Source of the DNA: an uncultured bacterium
GTDB taxonomy: Bacteria > Bacillota > Clostridia > TANB77 > CAG-508
NCBI GenBank assembly: GCA_905214245.1
Contig: CAJMLO010000001.1
Location: 62,001 to 126,000, forward strand
Length of the DNA: 64,000 nt
Reading direction: 5' to 3'
The translations under genes and the position numbers were made by a program. Positions within the stretch are counted from its first letter, which is position 1; each line of letters begins with the position of its first letter. Positions 7,891 to 17,903 of the stretch are shown piece after piece. Under the pieces are notes generated by a model that saw only the letters and a program-made list of their open reading frames with translations, was not told the DNA's origin and searched no databases.

Positions 7891-9153
7891 TTATTTTAGC
7901 CCATTACTTGAATTTGCTAATTTTTTCAACCCTTGTATTAATTTATCATATGTCGATCTATCAATTCCGTATGGATTCCCTGATGTGTAGTTGTTTGCTG
8001 CACTTTTCATATCAATTAATTCATATCGATTTTGTGCATCTTTTCCTCTGTCCAAAACATATATTGGTGTATAGTCAACTTTGTATAGTGATATACTTCC
8101 ATCTTTTCCGTCTTTTCTAAGCTCTATGTTTAGCACAAGCTCTGTCTTTGCATTTTCATCGTAAAGTGTAGAAATATACGTTCCAATAGAATATGCAATA
8201 AATACATTTTTACCATCTTTATTTTTCCTTACTTCCATTGGTTGAACAACTGATGGATGAGCTCCAAGTATCATATCTACTCCATTTTCAACCATAAAAT
8301 CTGCCATTTTCTTTTGCTCATCTGTTACTTTATCTGATATTGCATCTCCCCAGTGTATCATTACACAAATATACTTTGCTCCTTGTTTTTTTGCATATTT
8401 AATATCACTTTTTACTTGATTTTCACTATACATATTAACAAGTTTCAAATCATCTTTTGATTTACTTGATTGATAATTTACACCATATGTATATGTTAAA
8501 AATGCAATTTTTGTGTTCTTTACTGTTTTTATTAATACAGCATTTTCATCATCAATTTTATCTCCAACAGTATTGTATCCAAGTTCCTTTAGTAACTTTT
8601 TAGTGTCTCTTAGCCCTGTACTGCCATAGTCTAAACTATGGTTATGAGAAATTGTTACAACATTTATTCCAGAATTTTTTATAGCCTGTGCAAATTCTTT
8701 TGGTGTATTTTCACTTGTATATTTTCCAGATGTAAAATTGGTTTCCATTGTTCCCATTACAATATCTGCATTATCAATAAATCCAGAAACACCAGCAAAC
8801 ATATGTGAAAAATTATATGTATTTGTTTCAGCATTATATGCATCTTCAATCATAGATTCACTACAAAGAATATCTCCAACGGCAGACATTTTAATTATTT
8901 CATCTGCTTCTGATATATTTTGATTTGTTTGACTTATGTTATTTTCTAGTTCTGCAAATATTTGCTCTGATTGTTTAGAAAGCTCATCCTTCTGTCTTGC
9001 GAGCAATTGTTTATCTTCATAATTTTTGCAGGCATGTATTCCAAGTTCAATCACAATAATAACAAGCAACACTCCAACTATTGTCAAAAAAGTTTTCATA
9101 TTCAAATATTCTTTTATTGGCCTTCTTCTTGTACTTCTTCTATTTCTTGCCAT
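7891..9153 (-). CDS. CapA/PgsA family metallophosphatase-fold protein
   Basis: The 420-residue protein has a basic N-terminus, one membrane anchor (about 22-42), then a metallophosphatase-like CapA domain with VGDILCSESM, GTMETNF, SHNHSLDYG, MIHWGD and GAHPSVVQPME. These are the metal-ligand motifs of the family that includes poly-gamma-glutamate synthesis protein CapA/PgsA. The catalytic domain should lie outside the membrane. No pgsB or pgsC gene is nearby, so polyglutamate synthesis is not shown; a cell-surface phosphatase or polymer-related hydrolase is equally likely. The start has GAAGGGAAAG upstream. It is divergent from the acyl-CoA synthetase gene. Confidence 0.85.
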   Translation of the reverse strand: MARNRRSTRRRPIKEYLNMKTFLTIVGVLLVIIVIELGIHACKNYEDKQLLARQKDELSKQSEQIFAELENNISQTNQNISEADEIIKMSAVGDILCSESMIEDAYNAETNTYNFSHMFAGVSGFIDNADIVMGTMETNFTSGKYTSENTPKEFAQAIKNSGINVVTISHNHSLDYGSTGLRDTKKLLKELGYNTVGDKIDDENAVLIKTVKNTKIAFLTYTYGVNYQSSKSKDDLKLVNMYSENQVKSDIKYAKKQGAKYICVMIHWGDAISDKVTDEQKKMADFMVENGVDMILGAHPSVVQPMEVRKNKDGKNVFIAYSIGTYISTLYDENAKTELVLNIELRKDGKDGSISLYKVDYTPIYVLDRGKDAQNRYELIDMKSAANNYTSGNPYGIDRSTYDKLIQGLKKLANSSNGLK

Positions 9154-9255
9154 TTTCGCTTTCCCTTCTTTTGATTAAATTAACATATATATTTTACCAA
9201 TACTAGACATAAAAGTCAATGCTAGAAAAAGTCATAATTTTCCTTATGATTTGTA

Positions 9256-9284
9256 TTGCAATTAAGTCTTTTATAGTATAAAAT
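9256..9284 (+). promoter_or_regulatory. sigma-A type promoter of the acyl-CoA synthetase gene
   Basis: TTGCAA (9256-9261), 17-base spacer, TAAAAT (9279-9284), about 50 bases upstream of the ATG at 9339. Confidence 0.6.
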
Positions 9285-9338
9285 ATGGTAATAGAAATGT
9301 ATTTACACGATAGCAAATGAAAGGACTGATAGTCTATT

Positions 9339-11063
9339 ATGAAAAAAGATAAAAGAAAACTTTATGATAGTGAAAAAATGGCTGATTTTCGTCAGTTAGT
9401 AAATAGATATAAAACATTATATGCAGATAAAACTGCATTTGAATTTAAAGAAAATCCTCATGCAAAAAAACACATAAAAATATCATATAAGCAATTTGTA
9501 GAAGATATTGAATCTCTTGGAACAGCTCTTCTAAGTCTAAATTTACATAGTGCAAGAATTGGAATTATTGCTCCAAATCGTTATGAATGGTGTGTTTCTT
9601 ATCTCGCAGTTACCACATCAGATATGGTAGTTGTACCACTTGATAAATCTCTTCCAAATAACGAAATCGAAGATTTGGTTAAGAGAAGCAAAATTGATGC
9701 AATTATTTTTGATAAAAAATACTCAGAAATATTTAGCAAAATTCAAAAAGAACAATCTTCAGATTTAAAACATTTTATTTGTATGGATGAAAATACTGAT
9801 TTTACTTCATACTCACATTTACTTAATCAAGGGAAATCTCTTATAACAAATGGAGATACTTCATACAAAAATATAGAAATAGATAATAAAAAAATGTCAA
9901 TTATGCTATTTACTTCAGGTACAACTTCTATTTCTAAAGCAGTAGCTCTTTCTCAATCAAATATATGTGAAGATATATATGCGCTATCTCAAATGACAGA
10001 TATAAGAAAAGAAGATGTTTTTCTCTCATTTTTGCCTCTTCACCATACATTTGAGTCAACTTGTACATTTTTGTATGGAACATCTTGTGGAATTACAGTT
10101 GCATTTTGTGATGGCTTAAAATACGTACAAAAAAATCTATCAGAATTTCATATAACTGGATTTGTTTGTGTTCCATTAATGCTAGAAATAATGTATAAAA
10201 AGATGAAAAAAGCTATAGATGAGCAAGGTAAAACAAAACTTGTTGCTACAATGTCTAAAGTTTGCAACTTTTTATTAAAATTTAAAATTGATATAAGAAG
10301 AAAAGTATTTAAGCAAATACTAAATAGTCTTGGTGGCAAGTTAAGAGTTCTTATTGCAGGTGGTGCTGCAATGAGCAAAGATGCAATTCAAGGATTTTTA
10401 GATTTAGGAATTAATTTGCTACAAGGTTATGGTTTGACAGAAACCTCTCCTGTTTTAGCGGGTGAAAATGATAAATACAAACGTGCAGGTTCTGTTGGTT
10501 TCCCTCTTCCTGGGTTAGATGTAAAAATTGCAGATGCAAATAGAGATGGTATTGGAGAAATACTTGCTCACGGTCCTACAGTAATGATTGGATATGTTGA
10601 CAATCAAGAAGCAACAGATGAAGTTTTAAAAGACGGATGGTTTCACACAGGTGATTTAGGATATTTTGATAAGGATGGATTTTTATTCATAACTGGCAGA
10701 AAAAAAGATGTTATTGTTTTAAAAAATGGAAAAAATATTTTTCCAGAGGAACTTGAAATTCTAATAAATAAATTGCCATATGTTTCAGAATCAATTGTAT
10801 TTGGAAAGCCTTGTGATGATGGAGATTACAAAATATGTGCTAAAATCGTGTATAATATAGACGAACTAAAAAAATCTTTTCCTGATGCTAGTGAAAGTGA
10901 TTATAAAAGTTTAATATGGAATGACATTAAAGACAAAGTAAATCATACTATGCCTGCATACAAGTATATTAGAGAAATTATTATTACAGATATTCCATTA
11001 ATTAAAACAACTACACAAAAAGTAAAACGTCATGAAGAAATAAAGAAAATATTAAACTCATAA
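9339..11063 (+). CDS. AMP-forming long-chain acyl-CoA synthetase family protein
   Basis: This ANL-superfamily adenylating enzyme (574 aa) has the phosphate-binding loop LFTSGTTSISK near residue 194, the A5 motif GYGLTETSP, the hinge-region GDLGYFDKDGFLFITGRKKD, and the catalytic Lys region ending TTTQKVKRH. It should activate a fatty acid with ATP and transfer it to CoA. The P-loop Gly-x-Pro-Lys is changed to Ser-Ile-Ser-Lys, and a second copy of the family at 17904-19772 has a similar change (SNAK). It stands alone with its own promoter and a terminator at 11218-11259. Substrate is unknown. Confidence 0.88.
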   Translation: MKKDKRKLYDSEKMADFRQLVNRYKTLYADKTAFEFKENPHAKKHIKISYKQFVEDIESLGTALLSLNLHSARIGIIAPNRYEWCVSYLAVTTSDMVVVPLDKSLPNNEIEDLVKRSKIDAIIFDKKYSEIFSKIQKEQSSDLKHFICMDENTDFTSYSHLLNQGKSLITNGDTSYKNIEIDNKKMSIMLFTSGTTSISKAVALSQSNICEDIYALSQMTDIRKEDVFLSFLPLHHTFESTCTFLYGTSCGITVAFCDGLKYVQKNLSEFHITGFVCVPLMLEIMYKKMKKAIDEQGKTKLVATMSKVCNFLLKFKIDIRRKVFKQILNSLGGKLRVLIAGGAAMSKDAIQGFLDLGINLLQGYGLTETSPVLAGENDKYKRAGSVGFPLPGLDVKIADANRDGIGEILAHGPTVMIGYVDNQEATDEVLKDGWFHTGDLGYFDKDGFLFITGRKKDVIVLKNGKNIFPEELEILINKLPYVSESIVFGKPCDDGDYKICAKIVYNIDELKKSFPDASESDYKSLIWNDIKDKVNHTMPAYKYIREIIITDIPLIKTTTQKVKRHEEIKKILNS

Positions 11064-11162
11064 TTCTTTACTTTTTCTTAGTGAATAAGAACAGAGCGAC
11101 TTTATGTCACCATTTTTCCAAAGCAGATTTGAGTTTCCGACTAAAAGGATAAAATCTCAAAG

Positions 11163-11215
11163 GCAATAGCGATCATAGCATTTCTACATACAAGGAAATG
11201 AGAAATTTCCTTGTA
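11163..11215. repeat. composite intergenic repeat: GCAATAGCGAT box plus palindrome
   Basis: GCAATAGCGAT (11163-11173) is followed by an 11-bp stem (11189-11199 with 11205-11215) whose centre reads GAAATGAGAAATTTC. A matching arrangement occurs at 42787-42844, and related palindromes at 33167-33223 and 62574-62592. The stretch 11064-11257 has no gene. Confidence 0.5.
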
Positions 11216-11217
11216 TT

Positions 11218-11259
11218 AAAAAATAGGTACATCTCAAAAATGAAATGTACCTATTTTTT
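11218..11259. terminator. bidirectional terminator
   Basis: A 15-bp stem (11218-11232 with 11245-11259, core GGTACAT/ATGTACC) has A run before and T run after. It serves the plus-strand acyl-CoA synthetase and the minus-strand small membrane protein whose stop codon touches it. Confidence 0.85.
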
Positions 11260-11497
11260 AATAACATTTATCTTGTCTTGCGATTAAACAACATATTGTT
11301 AGAATTATTTGTATAATTAATAATAGTACTAAAATTACGAGTATTGCTATAAATGCTCCTAGTCCAAGTATTGTGAATATATCTGTTAAAGCTCCTACAA
11401 AAATGCCTACTACAAATGTGATTAATGCAATAATTAATGCCACAACTGGCTTAGAGCAAACACCTCTGCCTTTACAATAGCAATCATTATTATACAT
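11258..11497 (-). CDS. small hydrophobic membrane protein with Cys-rich ends
   Basis: I do not recognise the family. The ATG at 11497 is chosen because GGGGGTGG lies five bases upstream; it gives 79 residues. The N-terminus has Cys residues in YNNDCYCKGRGVCSK, then two strongly hydrophobic segments (about 20-43 and 47-68) and a C-terminal CCLIARQDKCY. Both ends would lie on the same side of the membrane. A 20-bp palindrome at 11513-11532 sits just upstream of the ribosome site. It lies downstream of the heat-shock operon but is separated from it by a terminator. Confidence 0.7.
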   Translation of the reverse strand: MYNNDCYCKGRGVCSKPVVALIIALITFVVGIFVGALTDIFTILGLGAFIAILVILVLLLIIQIILTICCLIARQDKCY

Positions 11498-11512
11498 ATT
11501 TACCACCCCCTG

Positions 11513-11532
11513 ATAGTATCACTAGATACTAT
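11513..11532. promoter_or_regulatory. palindrome upstream of the small membrane protein gene
   Basis: Perfect inverted repeat ATAGTATC-ACTA-GATACTAT, ending a few bases before the GGGGGTGG ribosome site. It could be an operator or a 5' mRNA hairpin. Confidence 0.5.
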
Positions 11533-11546
11533 TAATATATAATATG

Positions 11547-11586
11547 AAAAAAGATGTAAAATTCTACAAAATTTTACATCTTTTTT
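11547..11586 (-). terminator. terminator of the hrcA-grpE-dnaK-dnaJ operon
   Basis: A perfect 16-bp stem (11547-11562 with 11571-11586, core GATGTAAAAT) is flanked by A/T runs, about 75 bases past the dnaJ stop. Confidence 0.88.
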
Positions 11587-11660
11587 AGAAAATTCCTAGC
11601 AGTTAATTTTTCACTATTCTTGATGATACTTTTTGAGTTCTTCTAAAAAAATACCACTTT

Positions 11661-12827
11661 TTATCCGAATATTCCTTTTTTCTTTACAGGTGGTTGTTCA
11701 TTCATTGTTTTTGCAAGCTCAAGCAATATGTCTCTTTGCTCTTTTGATAATCTTTTTGGTATTTGAACAGAAACTGTAAATACAAAATTTCCTTGGAAAT
11801 TACTATTTATATTTTTAAATCCTTTTCCTCTAATTGTAAACTTAGTACCATTTTGAGTTCCTTCTGGTATACGGTATGTTTCTTTTGTACCATCTACCAT
11901 TGGAATTACAAGGTCTGCGCCAAGTGTTGCCTGTGTAAATGTAATAGGAATCTCACATAATACATCTTGACCTTTTCTTGTATAAATATTGTGGCGTTTT
12001 AGATGAATTGTTATGTATAAATCACCCTTATCTCCACCTTTTTCACCTGGTTCTCCCTCTCCTCTTAATACTATTGTCTGATTTTCATCAATTCCAGCTG
12101 GAATCTTTACAGATATACGAACCTGTCTTTTTACTTTTCCTTTTCCTTTACAATCTACGCAAGGCTCAGGTATTACTTCTCCAGTTCCATGGCAGTTTGT
12201 ACAAGTTCTTACAGTTTGCATTTGACCAAGTATTGTTGTTTGCATTTGTTTAATTTGGCCAGTGCCTCCACAAACTGTACATTTTGTCTTCTTTGTTCCA
12301 GGTTTTGCACCCTCGCCATGACAAGTAGAACAAGTTTCATTTCTTGTTATATTAACATATCTTTCTGTTCCTAAAAATGCTTCTTCAAAACTAATTTCTA
12401 AGTCATATCTTAAATCAGCACCTTTTTTAGGTCCATTACTAGCCTGTCTTGAACTTCTTCCTCCAGAAAATCCTCCTCCAAAAAACGAAGAGAAAATATC
12501 TCCTAAATCTCCAAAATCATTGAATCCATCAAATCCAGATGATGTATATGAATAATATCCATTTTGACCTCCAAATGGTCCTCCTGCTCCACCAAATCCT
12601 TGTGGATCAGCTGTTCCAAATTGATCATACATTCTTCTTTTTTCTGGGTTTGATAATGTTTCATAGGCTTCATTTACTTCTTTAAATTTAGCTTCTGCTT
12701 CTTTTTTATTATCTGGATTAGCATCAGGATGATATTTTTTTGCAAGTTTACGATATGCTTTTTTTAGTTCGTCATCTGTAGCACTCTTGTCTACACCAAG
12801 TATTTCATAATAATCTTTATTAGCCAT
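11661..12827 (-). CDS. dnaJ: chaperone DnaJ (Hsp40)
   Basis: The start at 12827 follows GGAGGAATT and opens with [16 protein letters not shown], giving 388 residues. Domains in order: J domain (1-70) with HPD, a Gly/Phe-rich region (about 75-125), four CxxCxGxG zinc-binding repeats ([32 protein letters not shown]), and the C-terminal substrate-binding domain. It stimulates DnaK ATPase and delivers unfolded proteins. It is the last gene of the heat-shock operon. Confidence 0.98.
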   Translation of the reverse strand: MANKDYYEILGVDKSATDDELKKAYRKLAKKYHPDANPDNKKEAEAKFKEVNEAYETLSNPEKRRMYDQFGTADPQGFGGAGGPFGGQNGYYSYTSSGFDGFNDFGDLGDIFSSFFGGGFSGGRSSRQASNGPKKGADLRYDLEISFEEAFLGTERYVNITRNETCSTCHGEGAKPGTKKTKCTVCGGTGQIKQMQTTILGQMQTVRTCTNCHGTGEVIPEPCVDCKGKGKVKRQVRISVKIPAGIDENQTIVLRGEGEPGEKGGDKGDLYITIHLKRHNIYTRKGQDVLCEIPITFTQATLGADLVIPMVDGTKETYRIPEGTQNGTKFTIRGKGFKNINSNFQGNFVFTVSVQIPKRLSKEQRDILLELAKTMNEQPPVKKKGIFG

Positions 12828-12947
12828 TAATTCCTCCATATAAAACATAATCTTTCAAAAAAAATCTTTAGATAAAATTTAAAACTTTATCGCAAGATTT
12901 TTTTTGAATTTTTACCACAATTTAAATTTTGTAGTTTTCATATGTTT

Positions 12948-14801
<1,854 letters not shown>

Positions 14802-14863
14802 TTACTTCCTTTCCATTGTCTGTTTCTTTTTTGAAACAATATATATAAATTAAAAATTAATAA

Positions 14864-15382
14864 CTAATTTGCAACAACTACCATAGAATGTCTTATAACC
14901 TTTGTTCCTATTTGGTAGCCTTTTCTATACTCCTCTTTTATTTCTTTTTCTCCTAAGTTTCCATCTACAACAGATGCAACTGCTTCATGAAGTTCTGGGT
15001 CAAATGTTTTGCCAACTGCTTCAATCTCTGTTACACCATTTGATTTAAGCACATCTTTGAACTGTTTAAGAACAAGTTCAATTCCTTGCTTATAGTTTTC
15101 ATCATCTGTTTTTGCTTCTAATGCTTTCTCAAGATTATCTACAACTGGTAGAAATCCTGAAACAATATCTGCTACCAAAGAACTATGCATACTTTCTCTT
15201 TCTTTTGAGCTTCTTTTTTTATAATTGTCAAATTCTGCAGCAATCCTTTTTAATCTGTCCTCTGTCTCTCCAAGTTGAATCTTTTGAGAATCAATTTGTT
15301 TTTTTAATTCAATAATTTCATCAGTATTTTTATTTGTATTGTCCTTATTTTCTACTTCTTCTTTCTTTTTTTCTTCTGACAT
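14864..15382 (-). CDS. grpE: nucleotide exchange factor GrpE
   Basis: This 172-residue GrpE has an acidic Lys/Glu-rich N-terminus, a long coiled coil (about 20-80, with the family word RIAAEFDNYKKRSSKE), and the beta-domain ending IGTKVIRHSMVVVAN. It releases ADP from DnaK. It lies between hrcA and dnaK in the standard heat-shock order and starts behind GAAGG. Confidence 0.98.
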   Translation of the reverse strand: MSEEKKKEEVENKDNTNKNTDEIIELKKQIDSQKIQLGETEDRLKRIAAEFDNYKKRSSKERESMHSSLVADIVSGFLPVVDNLEKALEAKTDDENYKQGIELVLKQFKDVLKSNGVTEIEAVGKTFDPELHEAVASVVDGNLGEKEIKEEYRKGYQIGTKVIRHSMVVVAN

Positions 15383-15409
15383 TTTATACCTTCTTTCTAT
15401 TTTATTTTT

Positions 15410-16415
15410 TTACTCTCCATTTAATTTCTTGCTAATATATTTCATAACAGAAATTACTTTTGAATAATCCATTCTTGTAGGTCCTATAATGCCTATTGTA
15501 CCTAAATCTTTATTCTTATATCTATGTTTAAATGTAATAACGCTAAAGTCCTTTAACTGTTCGTTTTCATTTTCGTTTCCTATATAAACATTTATATCAT
15601 TTGCAAATCCCGTGTTTAACAAATCAGCAACAATTTCTTTTTGATCAATAACATTTATAAAATTTTTAGCAACATCTAAACTTTTAAATTCTGGAAGGTC
15701 AAAAGCTTTATTTGCACCTTCTAAATATATTTGTTTTTCTTCATCATTTATAACTTTATTTAATTGCTCAATTACAGGTTTAATTACCTTTAAGCTATAA
15801 TTCATATGAGAAAAAATATATTCTTCTAAAGGTTTATCAATTTCTTCAAGTGGCTTTCCTTTAAGCTTATTATTAAATATGAAATTCAATGTATCAACTT
15901 GCTCATTTGTGATATCTTCATCAAATTTAATAATAGTTTCTTTTATAATTCCACTATCAGTTAACAAAACCGCCATTAACATTCTTGTTCCAAGAAGTAC
16001 AAATTTTATTTCTTCAATGTTTTGCATTGTCGTTCTTGGACCAATTGCAACTGTTGTATAATGAGTTATCTCTGAAAGAGTGCTTGTTGCAATTTTAGTT
16101 AATTCTTCAATTTCATTTACTCTTGTTGTTAGTTTCGATTGTATGTATTTTATTTCATCCAAGCTAATATTTTGATCATTTAATAATTCATTAACATATA
16201 ACCTGTATCCTTTTTCTGAAGGAACTCTACCACTTGATGTATGTGGTTTTTCCAAATACCCTACTTTTTCAAGCTCTGCCATTTCATTTCTTATTGTAGC
16301 ACTGCTTAAATCAAGTCCATATTTTTTAACTATACTTCCGAGAGCTTACAGGTTCAGCTGTATTAATGTATTCTTCTACGATTGCTTGCAATATTTTTCT
16401 TTTTCTATTATCCAC
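15410..16415 (-). CDS. hrcA: heat-shock repressor HrcA, requires +1 shift at CGGA (16340-16337)
   Basis: HrcA binds CIRCE and represses its own operon. The start is GTG at 16415, behind AGAGGG. Residues 1-25 (ending EYINTAEPVSS) are the start of the winged helix. The zero frame then runs into a stop after CGG-AAG-TAT-AGT. Skipping one base at CGGA (16340 down to 16337) continues as SIVKKYGLDLSSATIRNEMAE and the rest of HrcA without interruption, total about 334 residues, the usual length. B. subtilis has PVGSR at the site, so Arg would fit the family. The downstream part is well conserved (HTSSGRVPSEKGYRLYV), which argues against a decayed gene. Confidence 0.85.
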
Positions 16416-16429
16416 TTTTACACCCTCTT

Positions 16430-16456
16430 TTAGCAATTTACTAACGTGACTGCTAA
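16430..16456 (-). promoter_or_regulatory. CIRCE operator, proximal copy
   Basis: TTAGCAATT-N9-GACTGCTAA, compared with the consensus TTAGCACTC-N9-GAGTGCTAA. It lies in the leader just upstream of the hrcA ribosome site. Confidence 0.85.
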
Positions 16457-16465
16457 ACTTTATAT

Positions 16466-16494
16466 ATATTATATCCATTTTTAGCAATTGTCAA
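16466..16494 (-). promoter_or_regulatory. probable sigma-A promoter of the heat-shock operon
   Basis: On the minus strand TTGACA (16489-16494) is followed by TAATAT at 17 bases (16466-16471) or TATAAT at 15 bases (16468-16473). The -35 box lies inside the distal CIRCE. Confidence 0.7.
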
Positions 16495-16507
16495 TACATA
16501 TTGCTAA
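16481..16507 (-). promoter_or_regulatory. CIRCE operator, distal copy
   Basis: TTAGCAATT-N9-TATTGCTAA with the exact nine-base spacing; it overlaps the -35 box. Both copies share the left arm TTAGCAATT. Confidence 0.8.
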
Positions 16508-16547
16508 AAATTTTATGAATTTTTTGTGAACATTTTTAAAAAAAGTA

Positions 16548-16576
16548 TTGACATATTATTGAAAATGTTTTATACT
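16548..16576 (+). promoter_or_regulatory. tRNA operon promoter
   Basis: TTGACA (16548-16553), 17-base spacer, TATACT (16571-16576), 18 bases before the first tRNA. Confidence 0.88.
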
Positions 16577-16593
16577 TATAACTGCGTTGAGAT

Positions 16594-16670
16594 GCGCCCT
16601 TAGCTCAGTTGGTCAGAGCAACCGGCTCATAACCGGTGGGTCCAAGGTTCGAATCCTTGAGGGCGCACCA
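16594..16670 (+). tRNA. tRNA-Met (CAU anticodon; tRNA-Ile2 not excluded)
   Basis: A complete 77-base cloverleaf with encoded CCA: acceptor GCGCCCT/AGGGCGC, D-arm TAGCTCAGTTGGTCAGAGCA, anticodon loop CTCATAA with CAT, and T-loop GGTTCGAATCC. It has no initiator features, so it is an elongator. An anticodon CAU could also be modified to lysidine to read AUA as Ile, and the sequence alone does not settle this. Confidence 0.95.
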
Positions 16671-16687
16671 TTTTAAATTTTATATTT

Positions 16688-16773
16688 GGGTAGTTGGGTG
16701 AGTGGCTAAAACCATCAGACTGTAAATCTGACCTCATTTGAGTTCCCTGGTTCGAATCCAGGACTGCCCACCA
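16688..16773 (+). tRNA. tRNA-Tyr (GUA)
   Basis: An 86-base class II tRNA with encoded CCA, acceptor GGGTAGT/ACTGCCC, anticodon loop CTGTAAA (GTA), a long variable arm and T-loop GGTTCGAATCC. It is cotranscribed with the upstream tRNA. Confidence 0.96.
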
Positions 16774-16774
16774 T

Positions 16775-16803
16775 AAAAAGCATAGCTTGTCTATGCTTTT
16801 TTT
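16775..16803 (+). terminator. terminator of the tRNA operon
   Basis: An 11-bp stem AAAAAGCATAG/CTATGCTTTTT with a five-base loop and T run, directly after tRNA-Tyr. Confidence 0.9.
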
Positions 16804-16834
16804 GTTTTTTAATTTACGGATTCTTTTATAAACA

Positions 16835-16869
16835 ACAAAACCCACAGTATAAATTTACTGTGGGTTTGT
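16835..16869. terminator. terminator of the 16877-17758 gene
   Basis: Inverted repeat around CCCACAGTA/TACTGTGGG (16835-16849 with 16856-16869), flanked by A and T runs in both directions. It lies just past the stop of the minus-strand gene. Confidence 0.8.
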
Positions 16870-16876
16870 TTTATTT

Positions 16877-17758
16877 TTATTCTCCTCTACCTTCTGGTAG
16901 TGCAACAGGTTTTACAAGTGTAACTTTAATCTTCATAACATATGATATAGCTCTTACAACTTTGCTATTTTTTATACGTTGCCATAAGCTTGGTTTTACC
17001 TCTACTCTTGTTGCTTCTAAGTATTCTTGTTCTTCTTTCTTTTCTTCAATAGTCTCAACCTTAGGTTCAGCTACTTCTTTAACTTCTGTAGCAGGTGCTT
17101 CAGAAATTTCTGCTACTGTCTCTGCAATTGTTTCTTCTGGAGTTGGTATAAGTTTTAGTGCATCTGCAACCTCTATACCAATATAGCTTAATGCCTTTGA
17201 TCTATCCTCTATTCTCTCCATGTCAATTTCTATATGTAAATTTGTTTCCAAATTTCCTATTCTTGCATTAATCAATTTAACTGCATCTTGATAATTTTGA
17301 GATTTATCAGATTTGCATCTTCCAATAACACCTAAAGTATCAATTATATCCTCTGAAAATTTCGAAGATATTTCTTGTACTGTATCTTTCCAACCTTCTT
17401 CTTTATTCTCTACTGCTGTTAAAGCTTCTTTAAGATCTCCTGCAAGTGCAATATTTTTTTCTCTTTGTCTAATCAATTCTTCTATTTTCTTAGTATTTTC
17501 TTCAAATTGATTTGTTGCATATTCAACAAGACCATAAGCAGCTTTATACACGCTTACTGGAAAGTTTTTCTTTTTTGGATATTCTATTAAATATGTTTTT
17601 ATAGATTCTATTAAATCCTTAAAATACGCATCTTCTTCAAGTTGAACAATTTGCTTTTTGCTGTTTGGATTTATTAGTTTTTGAACTCTATCAATATTAG
17701 ATAATATTTTTTCTTCCGTGATTACCATTCTCACGTTTACTATGCCAGATCTAGACAT
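16877..17758 (-). CDS. uncharacterised cytoplasmic protein, helical with Glu/Ala-rich segment
   Basis: I do not recognise the family. The ATG at 17758 is supported by AAAGGAGGG; it gives 293 residues. There is no signal peptide or membrane segment. Residues about 40-200 are predicted mostly helical and charged, with a possible coiled coil around 90-120. A low-complexity Glu/Ala/Val/Pro region (about 205-255) follows, then a basic C-terminus (SLWQRIKNSKVVRAI...). The layout resembles a scaffold or membrane-peripheral protein, but nothing fixes its role. It appears to be a single-gene unit with its own terminator. Confidence 0.75.
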   Translation of the reverse strand: MSRSGIVNVRMVITEEKILSNIDRVQKLINPNSKKQIVQLEEDAYFKDLIESIKTYLIEYPKKKNFPVSVYKAAYGLVEYATNQFEENTKKIEELIRQREKNIALAGDLKEALTAVENKEEGWKDTVQEISSKFSEDIIDTLGVIGRCKSDKSQNYQDAVKLINARIGNLETNLHIEIDMERIEDRSKALSYIGIEVADALKLIPTPEETIAETVAEISEAPATEVKEVAEPKVETIEEKKEEQEYLEATRVEVKPSLWQRIKNSKVVRAISYVMKIKVTLVKPVALPEGRGE

Positions 17759-17903
17759 TGTAAACCTTCCCTCCTTTATCCTATGTATGTTTGACTTTTG
17801 TGTAATTTTATCGTTATTCCCAAACTCCAATAGGATTTTACGATTTTCTAATTCTCTATAATTTTATTACAAGATTTTTGTAAAGTCAAGGGTAAAAATA
17901 GAA

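Noticed and set aside
16337..16340. Simple pseudogene or sequencing error as explanation of the frameshifts
   Set aside because: Not fully excluded, but four of four shifts fall exactly on the only in-frame CGG triplets I found, with intact sequence on both sides. Random decay or read errors should not choose that codon.
16627..16845. Minus-strand reading frame with peptide words such as VRPQGFEPWTHRL
   Set aside because: It lies antisense to the two tRNA genes; such translated tRNA shadows are a known annotation artefact.
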